DNA of 64,000 nucleotides from a bacterium (GTDB lineage Bacteria; Electryoneota; Electryoneia; Electryoneales; Electryoneaceae): the NCBI GenBank assembly GCA_020444425.1, contig JAHLLB010000019.1, positions 19,785 to 83,784 of the forward strand. The letters are read 5' to 3'. The position numbers and the translations under genes are program-made. The notes under the pieces are model-generated. The model saw only the letters and a program-made list of their open reading frames with translations. It was not told the DNA's origin and ran no database searches. Below are positions 11,709-18,926 of the stretch, piece by piece. Position 1 is the first letter of the stretch. Each line of letters starts with the position of its first letter.

Positions 11709-12871
11709 TTCTGAATCCATCAAACCTGAAAGCAACACCTCCCATAAATCGACGCCTGTTTGGAGGTTTCGCCGGAGCTGGAGCTTTGATCCTCGCTGTC
11801 GGACTGATAATCGATCCCTCAAGTGCATGGGCGAACCTGCTCATCGTTGGCTTCGGGTTGGTCACAACTGGCTTGGCGGGTCTCACGTTTGTTGCAATCC
11901 ACTATCTCACCGGAGCGAGATGGACTGTGGTGATTCGGCGTGTGCCGGAAGCGATGAGCGTTGCACTTATTCCAGGATCTTTTCTAATCCTGATCACCGT
12001 CTTGTTCGCACCTGATTTGTACTCATGGATGGATGGTCTCGGCGATCACGCAGCGAAGTTCAAATCCTGGTGGCTGTCGAAGCCGTTTTTCAGCGTACGG
12101 ACGGTTATCTACATCGCAGTCTGGATGACGTTTGGTTTTGCAATTGTGCGTGCATCTCGCAAACAAGATCTGGACGGTGAAACGTCATTGACCAATAGGC
12201 TCACTCGGCTTTCCGCTGGATTTATTGTCAGCTTTGGATTGACGTTCGTGCTGGCGACATTCGACTGGCTGATGTCGCTGGAACCACACTGGTTCAGCAC
12301 GATCTACGGGGTCTACCATTTCGCGGGTCTCTTCGAAAGCGGGCTTGCAATCATCATTCTGGTCATCGTATGGCTGCAGACTCGAGGCCCGTTGCGGAAA
12401 CTGGTCAATGAAGAACACTTGCATGATCTCGGTAAACTGCTGTTCGCTTTCTCCACGTTTTGGATGTACATCTGGTTCAGTCAGTATATGCTGATCTGGT
12501 ACTCGAACATCCCCGAGGAAGCCGTGTATTACACCCGCCGTCTCGAAGGTGCCTGGGCACCTCTGGTGATTGCCAACATTGCACTCAACTGGGCGATTCC
12601 GTTTCTCGTTCTACTACCAGCTCTCACAAAACGCACCGGGCATGTACTCGCGAAGGTAGCAGGGGTGGTACTTCTCGGAAGAGCGCTCGACCTGTACCTG
12701 ACGGTGATGCCTGCCAAAACGGCTTCACCCTCCTTCGGCTTCTGGGAGATCGGAACCATGCTCCTGCTTGTCGGCGGTGTTGCCCTGTGCATTGATTACG
12801 GCCTGCGAGGGGCCGCTGTACTTCCGATTCGGGATCCATTTCTTGAGGATAGTCTCAACCACCAGCAGTAA
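11705..12871 (+). CDS. actF: Alternative complex III subunit ActF, quinone-binding membrane protein
   Basis: Second NrfD-related membrane subunit of alternative complex III, 388 residues with about ten hydrophobic segments, including FVAIHYLTGARWTVVIRRVPEAM and the ActF-like FGFTFVLATFDWLMSLEPHWFSTIYG region. This completes actABCDEF. In many bacteria a caa3-type oxidase follows directly; here no oxidase follows. The start overlaps actE (ATGA) and a hemerythrin-like gene begins 22 bases after the stop. Confidence 0.92.
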   Translation: MILNPSNLKATPPINRRLFGGFAGAGALILAVGLIIDPSSAWANLLIVGFGLVTTGLAGLTFVAIHYLTGARWTVVIRRVPEAMSVALIPGSFLILITVLFAPDLYSWMDGLGDHAAKFKSWWLSKPFFSVRTVIYIAVWMTFGFAIVRASRKQDLDGETSLTNRLTRLSAGFIVSFGLTFVLATFDWLMSLEPHWFSTIYGVYHFAGLFESGLAIIILVIVWLQTRGPLRKLVNEEHLHDLGKLLFAFSTFWMYIWFSQYMLIWYSNIPEEAVYYTRRLEGAWAPLVIANIALNWAIPFLVLLPALTKRTGHVLAKVAGVVLLGRALDLYLTVMPAKTASPSFGFWEIGTMLLLVGGVALCIDYGLRGAAVLPIRDPFLEDSLNHQQ

Positions 12872-12893
12872 CCACAAGTACATGGGGGACACC

Positions 12894-13448
12894 ATGGGAA
12901 TTTTTGCAACACTTCATAACGAGCACGTGTTGATCCAACGACATCTTGAACTGTTGAAACGGGCTTCAAACCGGGTTGTTGACAACAAGCCGGTACCTCG
13001 TGAATTCTTTGAAAATGTGATCGCCTTTGCCAGGATGTTTAACGACAAGCACCATCACTACAAGGAAGAATTGCTCCTTTTCGCATACATGGCACAGAAG
13101 TATGAGGGACGCCTTGATGCGACGCTGGAAAAATTGCGCAGTCAACATGAAATGGCTCGGGACCATATCAATGGAGTTGCAGACATGCTGAATGCATACG
13201 AACGCGGTGAGTCCGACCCCACTCGACAACTCGGTCTTCACCTGAGCGAGTTCATCCGACTTATGGAGGTTCACCTGTTCTCAGAGGACATGGTGTTCTT
13301 TAGAATGGCAAAGGAAATGCTATCCGAAGAGGAACAAGATGCTCTGCAGAAGGCTTTCACAAAATACGAGCAGAAACAGGGTGAGAATCCCACGGTGATC
13401 TGCACTCGAATGCTCGATCAGTGTGAACGAATGCTGGAGATTGCTTGA
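12894..13448 (+). CDS. Hemerythrin-like HHE domain protein
   Basis: Soluble four-helix protein of 184 residues with the histidine/glutamate pattern of hemerythrin-type di-iron proteins: HNEH near the start, HHHYKEE, QHEMARDH and MEVHLFSEDMVFF. Such proteins bind oxygen or nitric oxide or protect iron-sulfur enzymes; near nitrate respiration genes a role in NO handling is a reasonable inference, not shown. ATG 12894 follows GGGGGA; ATG 12882 (four codons upstream) has no ribosome site. It probably belongs to the nar-act transcript. Confidence 0.85.
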   Translation: MGIFATLHNEHVLIQRHLELLKRASNRVVDNKPVPREFFENVIAFARMFNDKHHHYKEELLLFAYMAQKYEGRLDATLEKLRSQHEMARDHINGVADMLNAYERGESDPTRQLGLHLSEFIRLMEVHLFSEDMVFFRMAKEMLSEEEQDALQKAFTKYEQKQGENPTVICTRMLDQCERMLEIA

Positions 13449-13970
13449 GGCTAATCTAAAGAATTGCACACCGGTGGGAATGGTGTGTTACAGAGGATTC
13501 GTTATCCTTCGTCAACTATACCAACACGGTGCTTCGGCTCGATGTTGCCTACAAGAGTCCGTAAGCACCGTGAGCACGGGAAACAGTTTGACGGCAGGAA
13601 GCGATAAGACTCGCCTTAGCGCTGAAAAATAATGGCTGCAATTGAGAGACGGCACTCACTTTAGGAGTCCGTGGAGTATGTCCTGCAACCTATCATTGGA
13701 TGGTGGAGTGCGGGTTTCACCGAGGTTAACTTACAACGATTGCAGGTTGACGATGTCGGATTCAACATTCCGAAACGGTTGAATTTCGGCTGCAAGTTGC
13801 ATACAAGTACCAGAGTTATTTTCCGCCAAACGGTAAACAAACCCCTACTGAAACAATCGTACATCCTGCCAAAACCCCGCAAAAACTCCGAAACGCTGAA
13901 AATTTTCAAGCTCGGCTGATTCCTCACCGCAATTGCCCAGTTTATACTCCATACATGTACATCAAAGTGA
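13449..13970 (+). other. Gene-poor stretch, no recognisable gene
   Basis: About 520 bases after the hemerythrin gene. Short open frames exist on both strands, but their translations resemble no family I know and none has a good ribosome site. The base composition is visibly more AT-rich than the flanking genes. Read together with the peptidase remnant and tRNA fragment to the right, it looks like the worn end of an integrated segment. Confidence 0.5.
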
Positions 13971-14030
13971 TGCATCGAAGCACCTATTCTTGAGTTCTAC
14001 GACCGTATAACGACCTCGCTATTCATTGTA

Positions 14031-14393
14031 TTGTCTGGTGAAAGTGCGGATGAACTATTGATCAGAATCAAAAAGCGTACTCAAGAAGAGGAACAAACTT
14101 TTGAAACTGAATCTGATCCAAGTCGAAGGACTATCGGTGCGGCGATAAACCGTGGTTCTATCCACAAGGACATTTGGAAAGGACCAGCTGTTGAGATAGC
14201 GCAAACGAATGCTCTGGGTGTGTACCCTGTTGTTGGCTGGTGGCATGAACGAAATCACTTGCAGAAATATAGTAGGAAAACGCGATACGCGCTTGTTGTA
14301 TCACTGCCCACCCCTGAACAGGATGTGGACCTGTACACTTCGGTCGCAACGAGAGTTGGGATTACCACACCAGGTGAGATCAATGTTTACTGA
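14031..14393 (+). pseudogene. Possible C-terminal remnant of a subtilisin-like (S8) peptidase
   Basis: An open frame of about 120 codons (open from 13971) lacking a convincing start. The segment reading GSIHKDIWKGPAVEIA, then VYPVVGWWHERNHL and RYALVVSLPTPEQDVDLYT, resembles from memory the C-terminal end of large subtilase-family proteins, including those paired with AAA ATPases in phage-defence operons. No catalytic Asp/His/Ser region is present, so if the resemblance is right this is a fragment. The assignment rests on recognition only and is uncertain. Confidence 0.35.
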
Positions 14394-14550
14394 TCCCAAG
14401 GTTCTGCCTCTGGTAAACCTGTATTTCTGGATCGACAAACAGGCTGATGGTACACTGACGGTACATTTGAACAAGATCAGCGAGGGTCATCTGCGGTCAA
14501 TGAGGGAAAAAGATGTTCATGTAACCCGCATCAAGTTTGATCTTCACTGA
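14383..14550 (+). CDS. Small hypothetical protein
   Basis: A 55-codon frame whose ATG overlaps the end of the preceding remnant by 11 bases. The product (MFTDPKVLPLVNLYFWID...) is unrecognised, has no membrane segment and is charged toward the C-terminus. Coupling to the remnant could mean it was part of the same lost operon. It may equally be a chance frame. Confidence 0.25.
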   Translation: MFTDPKVLPLVNLYFWIDKQADGTLTVHLNKISEGHLRSMREKDVHVTRIKFDLH

Positions 14551-14584
14551 TCCTCAGTTGTCGTCAGTTTACGCGGTAGCATGA

Positions 14585-14626
14585 TTCCTAATCCGAAGGT
14601 AACAGGTTCGAGTCCTGTCGGGGGTA
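14585..14626 (+). repeat. tRNA-Arg(CCU) 3' fragment, likely attachment-site scar
   Basis: The anticodon loop with CCT at 14587-14589, the 3' half of the anticodon stem, the variable loop, a perfect T-arm (ACAGG/CCTGT around TTCGAGT, 14602-14618), the 3' acceptor strand CGGGGGT and discriminator A (14626) are all present. The 5' half is missing: bases 14580-14584 do not pair with the 3' anticodon stem and no D-arm is seen upstream. A tRNA broken in the anticodon loop and followed by its own terminator is what tyrosine-recombinase integration leaves on one side of an element. Confidence 0.7.
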
Positions 14627-14635
14627 CGGAAATAG

Positions 14636-14669
14636 ACGGGAGTTAGCGAAACGCTGGCTCCCGTTTTCT
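14636..14669 (+). terminator. Rho-independent terminator after the tRNA fragment
   Basis: A 13-bp stem (14636-14648 with 14652-14664, two G-U pairs) with an AAA loop, followed by TTTTCT. It sits 10 bases after the tRNA acceptor end, where a native tRNA terminator would be. Confidence 0.85.
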
Positions 14670-14963
14670 CGTAACCTGGGGTATTGGTCAACGTGAAGTA
14701 CTGGTGAGGTAGTAGTACCCGGAAGTACGGGTAAAACAGATCAACAACGATTCGGATACTGGGAGCTAACTCTTCACGATTTCTACTGTTAACGAATCTA
14801 TATCGTTGTAATTGATGCAGGGGTAAGAAGTCTTGCACATCGGCAATACATCCCGGCAATCTTACCGGCAGGTCACCAATAATTACGTTGAGCCCTGTGA
14901 GAAGGTGGCCCAACGTGATGATTTTCCGCCGTATCTTGTACCCGTGCCCGTTTGGGGGAAGGT
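14670..14963 (+). other. Intergenic stretch with no recognisable gene
   Basis: About 290 bases between the tRNA-like scar and the first transporter fragment. Open frames on the minus strand run through the tRNA remnant and are artefacts of it. No promoter or repeat stands out. Confidence 0.5.
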
Positions 14964-15385
14964 ATGAGCGGTACCACATACCGCGTGCGGATCCATCGTC
15001 ATCAGTGGCGAGTTTGTTTCCCCCACCGACTCTGCACGCTGATTCTGCTGGCTTGCGTCGTGTTTGTCACAAACGCAGGCGCGGCGGACTCCATCCGTAT
15101 CGGCGTGCTCGCTCCGTACGGCAAAGCGGTTTGCGTCAATCAGTGGCTGGCGACAGCGGACTGGTTGGACACCTCCATCCCTGGTACATCCTTCGATATT
15201 GTTCCGCTCACCTACGATGAAGCTGTTGATCCGGCAACCTTGCCCGGCCTTTCCTTCGTGATTGTCAATCCGGCGATGTACGTGCAGCTCGAGAAGGAGC
15301 ATGGCGCGTCCCGGATCGCCACCCGCAAGACCGATGTCACCGGAACAGCTGTAACCACTTTCGGCGGTGTGTTATCGCAGGCTGC
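14964..15385 (+). pseudogene. N-terminal fragment of a PhnD/TtrS-like periplasmic binding domain
   Basis: ATG 14964 starts a protein with a signal-like helix (TLILLACVVFVTNAGAA) followed by IRIGVLAPYGKAVCVNQWLATADWL and [25 protein letters not shown] sequence, the first lobe of the PhnD-like sensor/binding fold found in phosphonate-binding proteins and TtrS-type kinases. Resemblance stops after FGGVLSQ; the frame then runs into sulfate-binding protein sequence in another phase and stops. Only about 140 of some 280 residues are left, so it is presumably inactive. Confidence 0.7.
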
Positions 15386-15394
15386 AGGAATCGC

Positions 15395-15848
15395 CGGCTG
15401 GATCGAACCGGGCAAACCGTCACCATCGAGATGTCGCACGGCGGATCGGGCAAACAGGCGCGGTCGGTGATCGACGGGCTGGAAGCGGATGTCGTCACCC
15501 TGGCGACCGCCTCCGACATCAACGCCATCGCCGCGAACGCCGGCCTGTTGCCGGAAACCTGGCAGACGCAACGTCCGCACAACAGCGCGCCCTATTACTC
15601 GACGATGGTGTTCATCGTCCGCGAGAGCAATCCGAAGCACATTCGTGACTGGGGTGACCTGGTACGGGCAGACGTCTCAGTCATCACCCCGAATCCGAAG
15701 ACATCCGGCGCGGCCAGGTGGAGCTATCTCGCCGCCTGGGCGTGGGCGAAAGAGCAGTACTCCAGGGACGAGACAAGAATTCGAGACTACATGGCCGGTC
15801 TGTACGCCAATGTCCCGGTGCTTGACAGCGGCGCGCATCGGCGTTTGG
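15395..15848 (+). pseudogene. Internal fragment of a sulfate-binding protein (Sbp/CysP)
   Basis: From about 15407 the frame reads [18 protein letters not shown], continues through the Sbp/CysP hallmark [22 protein letters not shown] and ends at [12 protein letters not shown]. These are core motifs of the periplasmic sulfate/thiosulfate-binding protein of the CysTWA transporter. Its N-terminus (with signal peptide) and its last third are absent. It is fused at both ends, out of phase, to other transporter pieces. Confidence 0.8.
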
Positions 15849-16095
15849 CGTGTGGTTGATCGAACACGGCGTACGTGTTGTTTTCGCTGTGCCGGGGATC
15901 GTGCTGGCGACAGTGTTTGTCACCTTCCCGTTCGTTGCGCGCGAACTGATTCCGGTGATGGAAGCAATCGGCCCGGACGAAGAACTGGCGGCGGTCAGCC
16001 TTGGGGCCCGCGGCTGGCAGATGTTCCGCCGTGTCACCCTGCCGAACATCCGCTGGGGACTACTGTACGGCATCATTCTGTGTACGGCGCGTGCC
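15849..16095 (+). pseudogene. C-terminal fragment of a sulfate permease (CysW/CysT-like)
   Basis: The frame gives [40 protein letters not shown], then [24 protein letters not shown], the EAA-loop region of ABC permeases that contacts the ATPase, most like CysW. It begins mid-protein and breaks off at LCTARA, where CysW would continue with GEFGAV. It directly abuts the CysA piece. Confidence 0.78.
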
Positions 16096-16765
16096 GTCGC
16101 AACTGTCCGGCGGGCAGCGGCAACGTGTCGCGCTCGCCCGTGCGCTGGCGGTACAGCCGAAAGTGCTGCTGCTCGATGAGCCGTTCGGCGCGTTGGACGC
16201 CCGCGTGCGGCAGGAACTGCGCGGCTGGCTGCGCAACCTGCAGAAGGAGCTTGGCATCACCACGGTGATGGTCACACACGACCAGGAAGAGGCGATGGAA
16301 GTCGCCGACCGCATCGTAATCATGAACGAAGGCCGCATCGAACAGGTTGGCAGTCCAAATGAACTGTGGGATCACCCGGCCAATCCCTTCGTCTTCGATT
16401 TCCTCGGCAACTCGAACCTGTTTCACGGTATCGTGCGCTCAGGCTTTATCGAGTTGCCCGGCTGGAAAATGAGATCCAACGGCTGGCCGGAAGCGGGTGA
16501 GGTGGATGTGGGGGTGCGCACGTTCGACGTACGCATCGCACCGTCGCGGAATGGCTCCGGTCGCGTCAAGCGGCTTGTTTCCTCTGGTGAATTCGTGCGG
16601 CTCGAGATTGAGCTTCCGCATGACAAGCGTCTGAACGCACAGATTCACAAGTGCGATCCATCGCTGATCGGAGTCAGCGAGGGGACTCCGATCCGTGTCG
16701 AACCGTTGAAAGTCTTTGTTTTTAGCGACCGGTTAACGATGGGGGTGCCTACGAGCGTTCACTGA
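16091..16765 (+). pseudogene. C-terminal half of sulfate ABC transporter ATPase CysA
   Basis: Starts abruptly just before the ABC signature ([18 protein letters not shown]), then carries Walker B ([14 protein letters not shown]), the H-loop ([16 protein letters not shown]) and a TOBE-like C-terminal domain to the stop at 16765. Walker A and the N-terminal 130 or so residues are missing, so it cannot be a working ATPase. The base sequence at the junction with the permease piece is shared by both reading frames, as in deletion by short homology. Confidence 0.82.
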
Positions 16766-16848
16766 CAGACATCATTGCATTCTTGCGACGGTGACTTTCC
16801 GCGGGTTACATTGTGCTTGAGTTCACAAGTAACCTGCGGGAGTCTTTT

Positions 16849-18246
16849 GTGCAATCCGCCCAGTTCCGTATCCCCGCTTCCGATCCCCTCGCCACCATCC
16901 TCGAAAGCATTACCGAGGGGGTGATGACGGTTGATCTCGATGACAAGATCACAACGTTCAACCGAGCCGCGGAGAAGATGACCGGCGTACCACGCCACAA
17001 CGTGTTCGGCCAACGTTGCAGCGACGTGCTACGCTCCAGCATCTGCGAGGCAAACTGTCCACTACGGGAAACCCTCGAGACCGGCGAACCGGTGATCGCA
17101 CGCCGGGCGTACATCTTCAACGCCGCCGGGCACCGTATCCCGGTCAGCATCAGCGCCTCAACGCTGCGGGACGCCGACGGCAAACTGATTGGCGGTGTGG
17201 AAACCTTCCGCGATTTGAGTGTCGTCGAAGAGCTGCGCAAGACGATAACCGTCGGCTACAGCTTCGAAGACATCATCAGCAAAAGCCTGTCAATGCGGAA
17301 ACTGTTCGACATTCTTCCGGCCATTGCCCGCAGCAACGCGGTGGTGATGATCGAGGGCGAAAGTGGTGTCGGCAAGGAGTTGCTGGCGCGGGCGATCCAC
17401 AACCTCGGGCCGAACAAGGACAAACCGCTGGTATCCGTCAATTGCGGCGCCCTGCCGGATTCGCTGCTCGAATCGGAATTGTTCGGTTACAAGGCCGGCG
17501 CGTTCACCGACGCCCGCAAGGACAAACCGGGCCGTTTCGCCGTCGCGGCGGGCGGCACCATTTTCCTTGACGAAATCGGCGATGTTTCGATGGCGATGCA
17601 GGTTCGGCTGCTGCGTGTGTTGCAGGAAAAGGTCTACACCCCACTCGGTGCGGTGCACGAGGAGCCGATGACCGCGCGGGTGATCGTCGCAACGCACCGT
17701 GACCTGGAGGCGCTGGTCGAACAGGAGAAATTCCGTCTCGATCTATATTTCCGGATCAACGTGATGCGGCTGACCGTGCCGCCGTTGCGTGACCGTCGCG
17801 AGGACATTCCGCTGCTGCTCGACCACCTGATCCAGAAGTACAATCGGTTGTACGGCAAACGCATCGCAACCGTCTCAGCAGATGTCCTCACTCTGCTGAT
17901 GCACCACGATTTCCCCGGCAATGTGCGCGAGTTGGAAAATCTGATCGAGCATGCGTTCATCCTCTGCACCGGCCTCGTCATCAACACCGAGCACCTGCCA
18001 TTGCGCTTCATCGAACAGGTCGCGCCGGACCAGGCGGCGATCCCGCAACCGCCGGAATCGTTCGAGGATGTGGAACGTAAACACCTGATCAGTACGCTCG
18101 AGAAGTACAAGTGGCATCGTGACCGTACCGCCCGGGCGCTGGGGATTCACAAGGCGACGCTGTTCCGCAAGATCAAGAAGTTGGGGATCGAACTGCCGGA
18201 ACAGGATGGCCGCTCCAATCCCGCCGCTACCGTCGCAAAACCGTAA
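16849..18246 (+). CDS. Sigma-54-dependent activator, PAS-AAA+-Fis
   Basis: Enhancer-binding transcription activator, 465 residues. PAS domain at about 12-120 with a cysteine cluster (SSICEANCPLRETL); AAA+ domain with Walker A GESGVGKE near residue 170, loop 1 GAFTDA (not the usual GAFTGA) near 217, Walker B IFLDEIGD; and a Fis-type helix-turn-helix at the end (RTARALGIHKATLFRKIKKLG). There is no receiver domain, so control is probably by a signal sensed by the PAS domain. GTG 16849 follows GGGAG; GTG 16813 is an alternative. A NifX-like gene with a sigma-54-like promoter lies just downstream. Confidence 0.88.
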   Translation: MQSAQFRIPASDPLATILESITEGVMTVDLDDKITTFNRAAEKMTGVPRHNVFGQRCSDVLRSSICEANCPLRETLETGEPVIARRAYIFNAAGHRIPVSISASTLRDADGKLIGGVETFRDLSVVEELRKTITVGYSFEDIISKSLSMRKLFDILPAIARSNAVVMIEGESGVGKELLARAIHNLGPNKDKPLVSVNCGALPDSLLESELFGYKAGAFTDARKDKPGRFAVAAGGTIFLDEIGDVSMAMQVRLLRVLQEKVYTPLGAVHEEPMTARVIVATHRDLEALVEQEKFRLDLYFRINVMRLTVPPLRDRREDIPLLLDHLIQKYNRLYGKRIATVSADVLTLLMHHDFPGNVRELENLIEHAFILCTGLVINTEHLPLRFIEQVAPDQAAIPQPPESFEDVERKHLISTLEKYKWHRDRTARALGIHKATLFRKIKKLGIELPEQDGRSNPAATVAKP

Positions 18247-18263
18247 ATATTGTCCGCAGTGAA

Positions 18264-18300
18264 CGTCGCAGAATCGCGACGCTCGACCTCGTTTTCCCTG
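18264..18300 (+). terminator. Weak terminator-like hairpin
   Basis: A short perfect stem (CGTCGC at 18264-18269 with GCGACG at 18276-18281) followed 10 bases later by TTTT. It sits 18 bases after the activator stop. The stem is short and the T tract is displaced, so this is tentative. Confidence 0.35.
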
Positions 18301-18452
18301 ATGACCGCCCGGTCATAAACCCGCAAGAGAGTCCCCCTGCGCTGTACCGGTTCAACTCGCCGGAACCCGTTTGTAGCAGCAACGATACCCTGTGTCCGTT
18401 TCCGTCATTTTTCTGGCGTTCCACCTGTCTCCTGCCCCTACACCCGCCAGAT

Positions 18453-18468
18453 CGGCCTTCGAATTGCT
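18453..18468 (+). promoter_or_regulatory. Candidate sigma-54 promoter of the NifX/kinase operon
   Basis: CGGCCTTCGAATTGCT has GG and GC separated by exactly 10 bases and a perfect -12 element (TTGCT); the -24 element is partial. Predicted start of transcription is about 18479, 18 bases before ATG 18497 with AGGAGG between them. It lies next to a sigma-54 activator gene. Confidence 0.55.
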
Positions 18469-18496
18469 TGATACGTGGCAGCAGGCAGGAGGCACG

Positions 18497-18865
18497 ATGC
18501 GGATTGCGATTTCAGAGTGGAACGAGATGATCAGCCCGGTGTTTGACGAGACCGGCACAGTGCGTCTTGTCAACCTTGACACCGGTGAGATCCAGCGGCT
18601 GCCGTTGTCTGGCCTGGCGGCGGGTGCCCGTGCGGAGGTGTTGCGGACGGCGGGTGTCAGTGACTTGCTCTGCGGCGCAATTTCGCCCTTCGCGTTGAAG
18701 GTGTTGACGATGAGCGGGATACGGGTTCACGCGTGGCTGCATGGTCCGATCGATCGTGCGTTGCAGGCGTTCACGCATGGTGATCTGGACGATCCCCGGT
18801 TCACCATGCCCGGTTGTCAGGCGCTGCGCGACAATCCGGAACAGGGCATGGTGGAAGAGACGTGA
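18497..18865 (+). CDS. NifX/NifB-family dinitrogenase iron-molybdenum cofactor-like protein
   Basis: Small cytoplasmic protein (122 residues) of the family that includes NifX, the NifB C-terminal domain and the orange protein (ORP), which carry metal-sulfur clusters. It begins MRIAISEWNEMISPVFDE as family members do, and ends with a short DDPRFTMPGC motif also seen in the paralogue at 56083-56463. No nif genes are nearby, so a role in nitrogenase is unlikely; a metal-cluster or redox sensor/carrier role is inferred. AGGAGG lies five bases before ATG. Confidence 0.82.
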   Translation: MRIAISEWNEMISPVFDETGTVRLVNLDTGEIQRLPLSGLAAGARAEVLRTAGVSDLLCGAISPFALKVLTMSGIRVHAWLHGPIDRALQAFTHGDLDDPRFTMPGCQALRDNPEQGMVEET

Positions 18866-18926
18866 TACCGGAATCGGTGTCCCATGGCCGTGTCCGGGAT
18901 CTGCAAGGACGCGACGGAGACCGGCG

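Noticed and set aside
13671..13919. 82-codon plus-strand frame after the hemerythrin gene
   Set aside because: No ribosome site, no family resemblance and atypical composition in a decayed stretch.
14571..14626. Complete tRNA gene
   Set aside because: D-arm and 5' acceptor strand are absent and the 5' anticodon stem does not pair, so only a 3' fragment is present.
14569..14979. Minus-strand frame containing TPDRTRTCYLRIRNHAT
   Set aside because: That peptide is the reverse translation of the tRNA-Arg fragment, a well-known false gene product; the frame at 24096-24395 is the same artefact.
18497..18865. Nitrogenase cofactor protein involved in nitrogen fixation
   Set aside because: No nif structural or assembly genes occur in the window, and the five NifX-like genes sit with redox and signalling genes instead.
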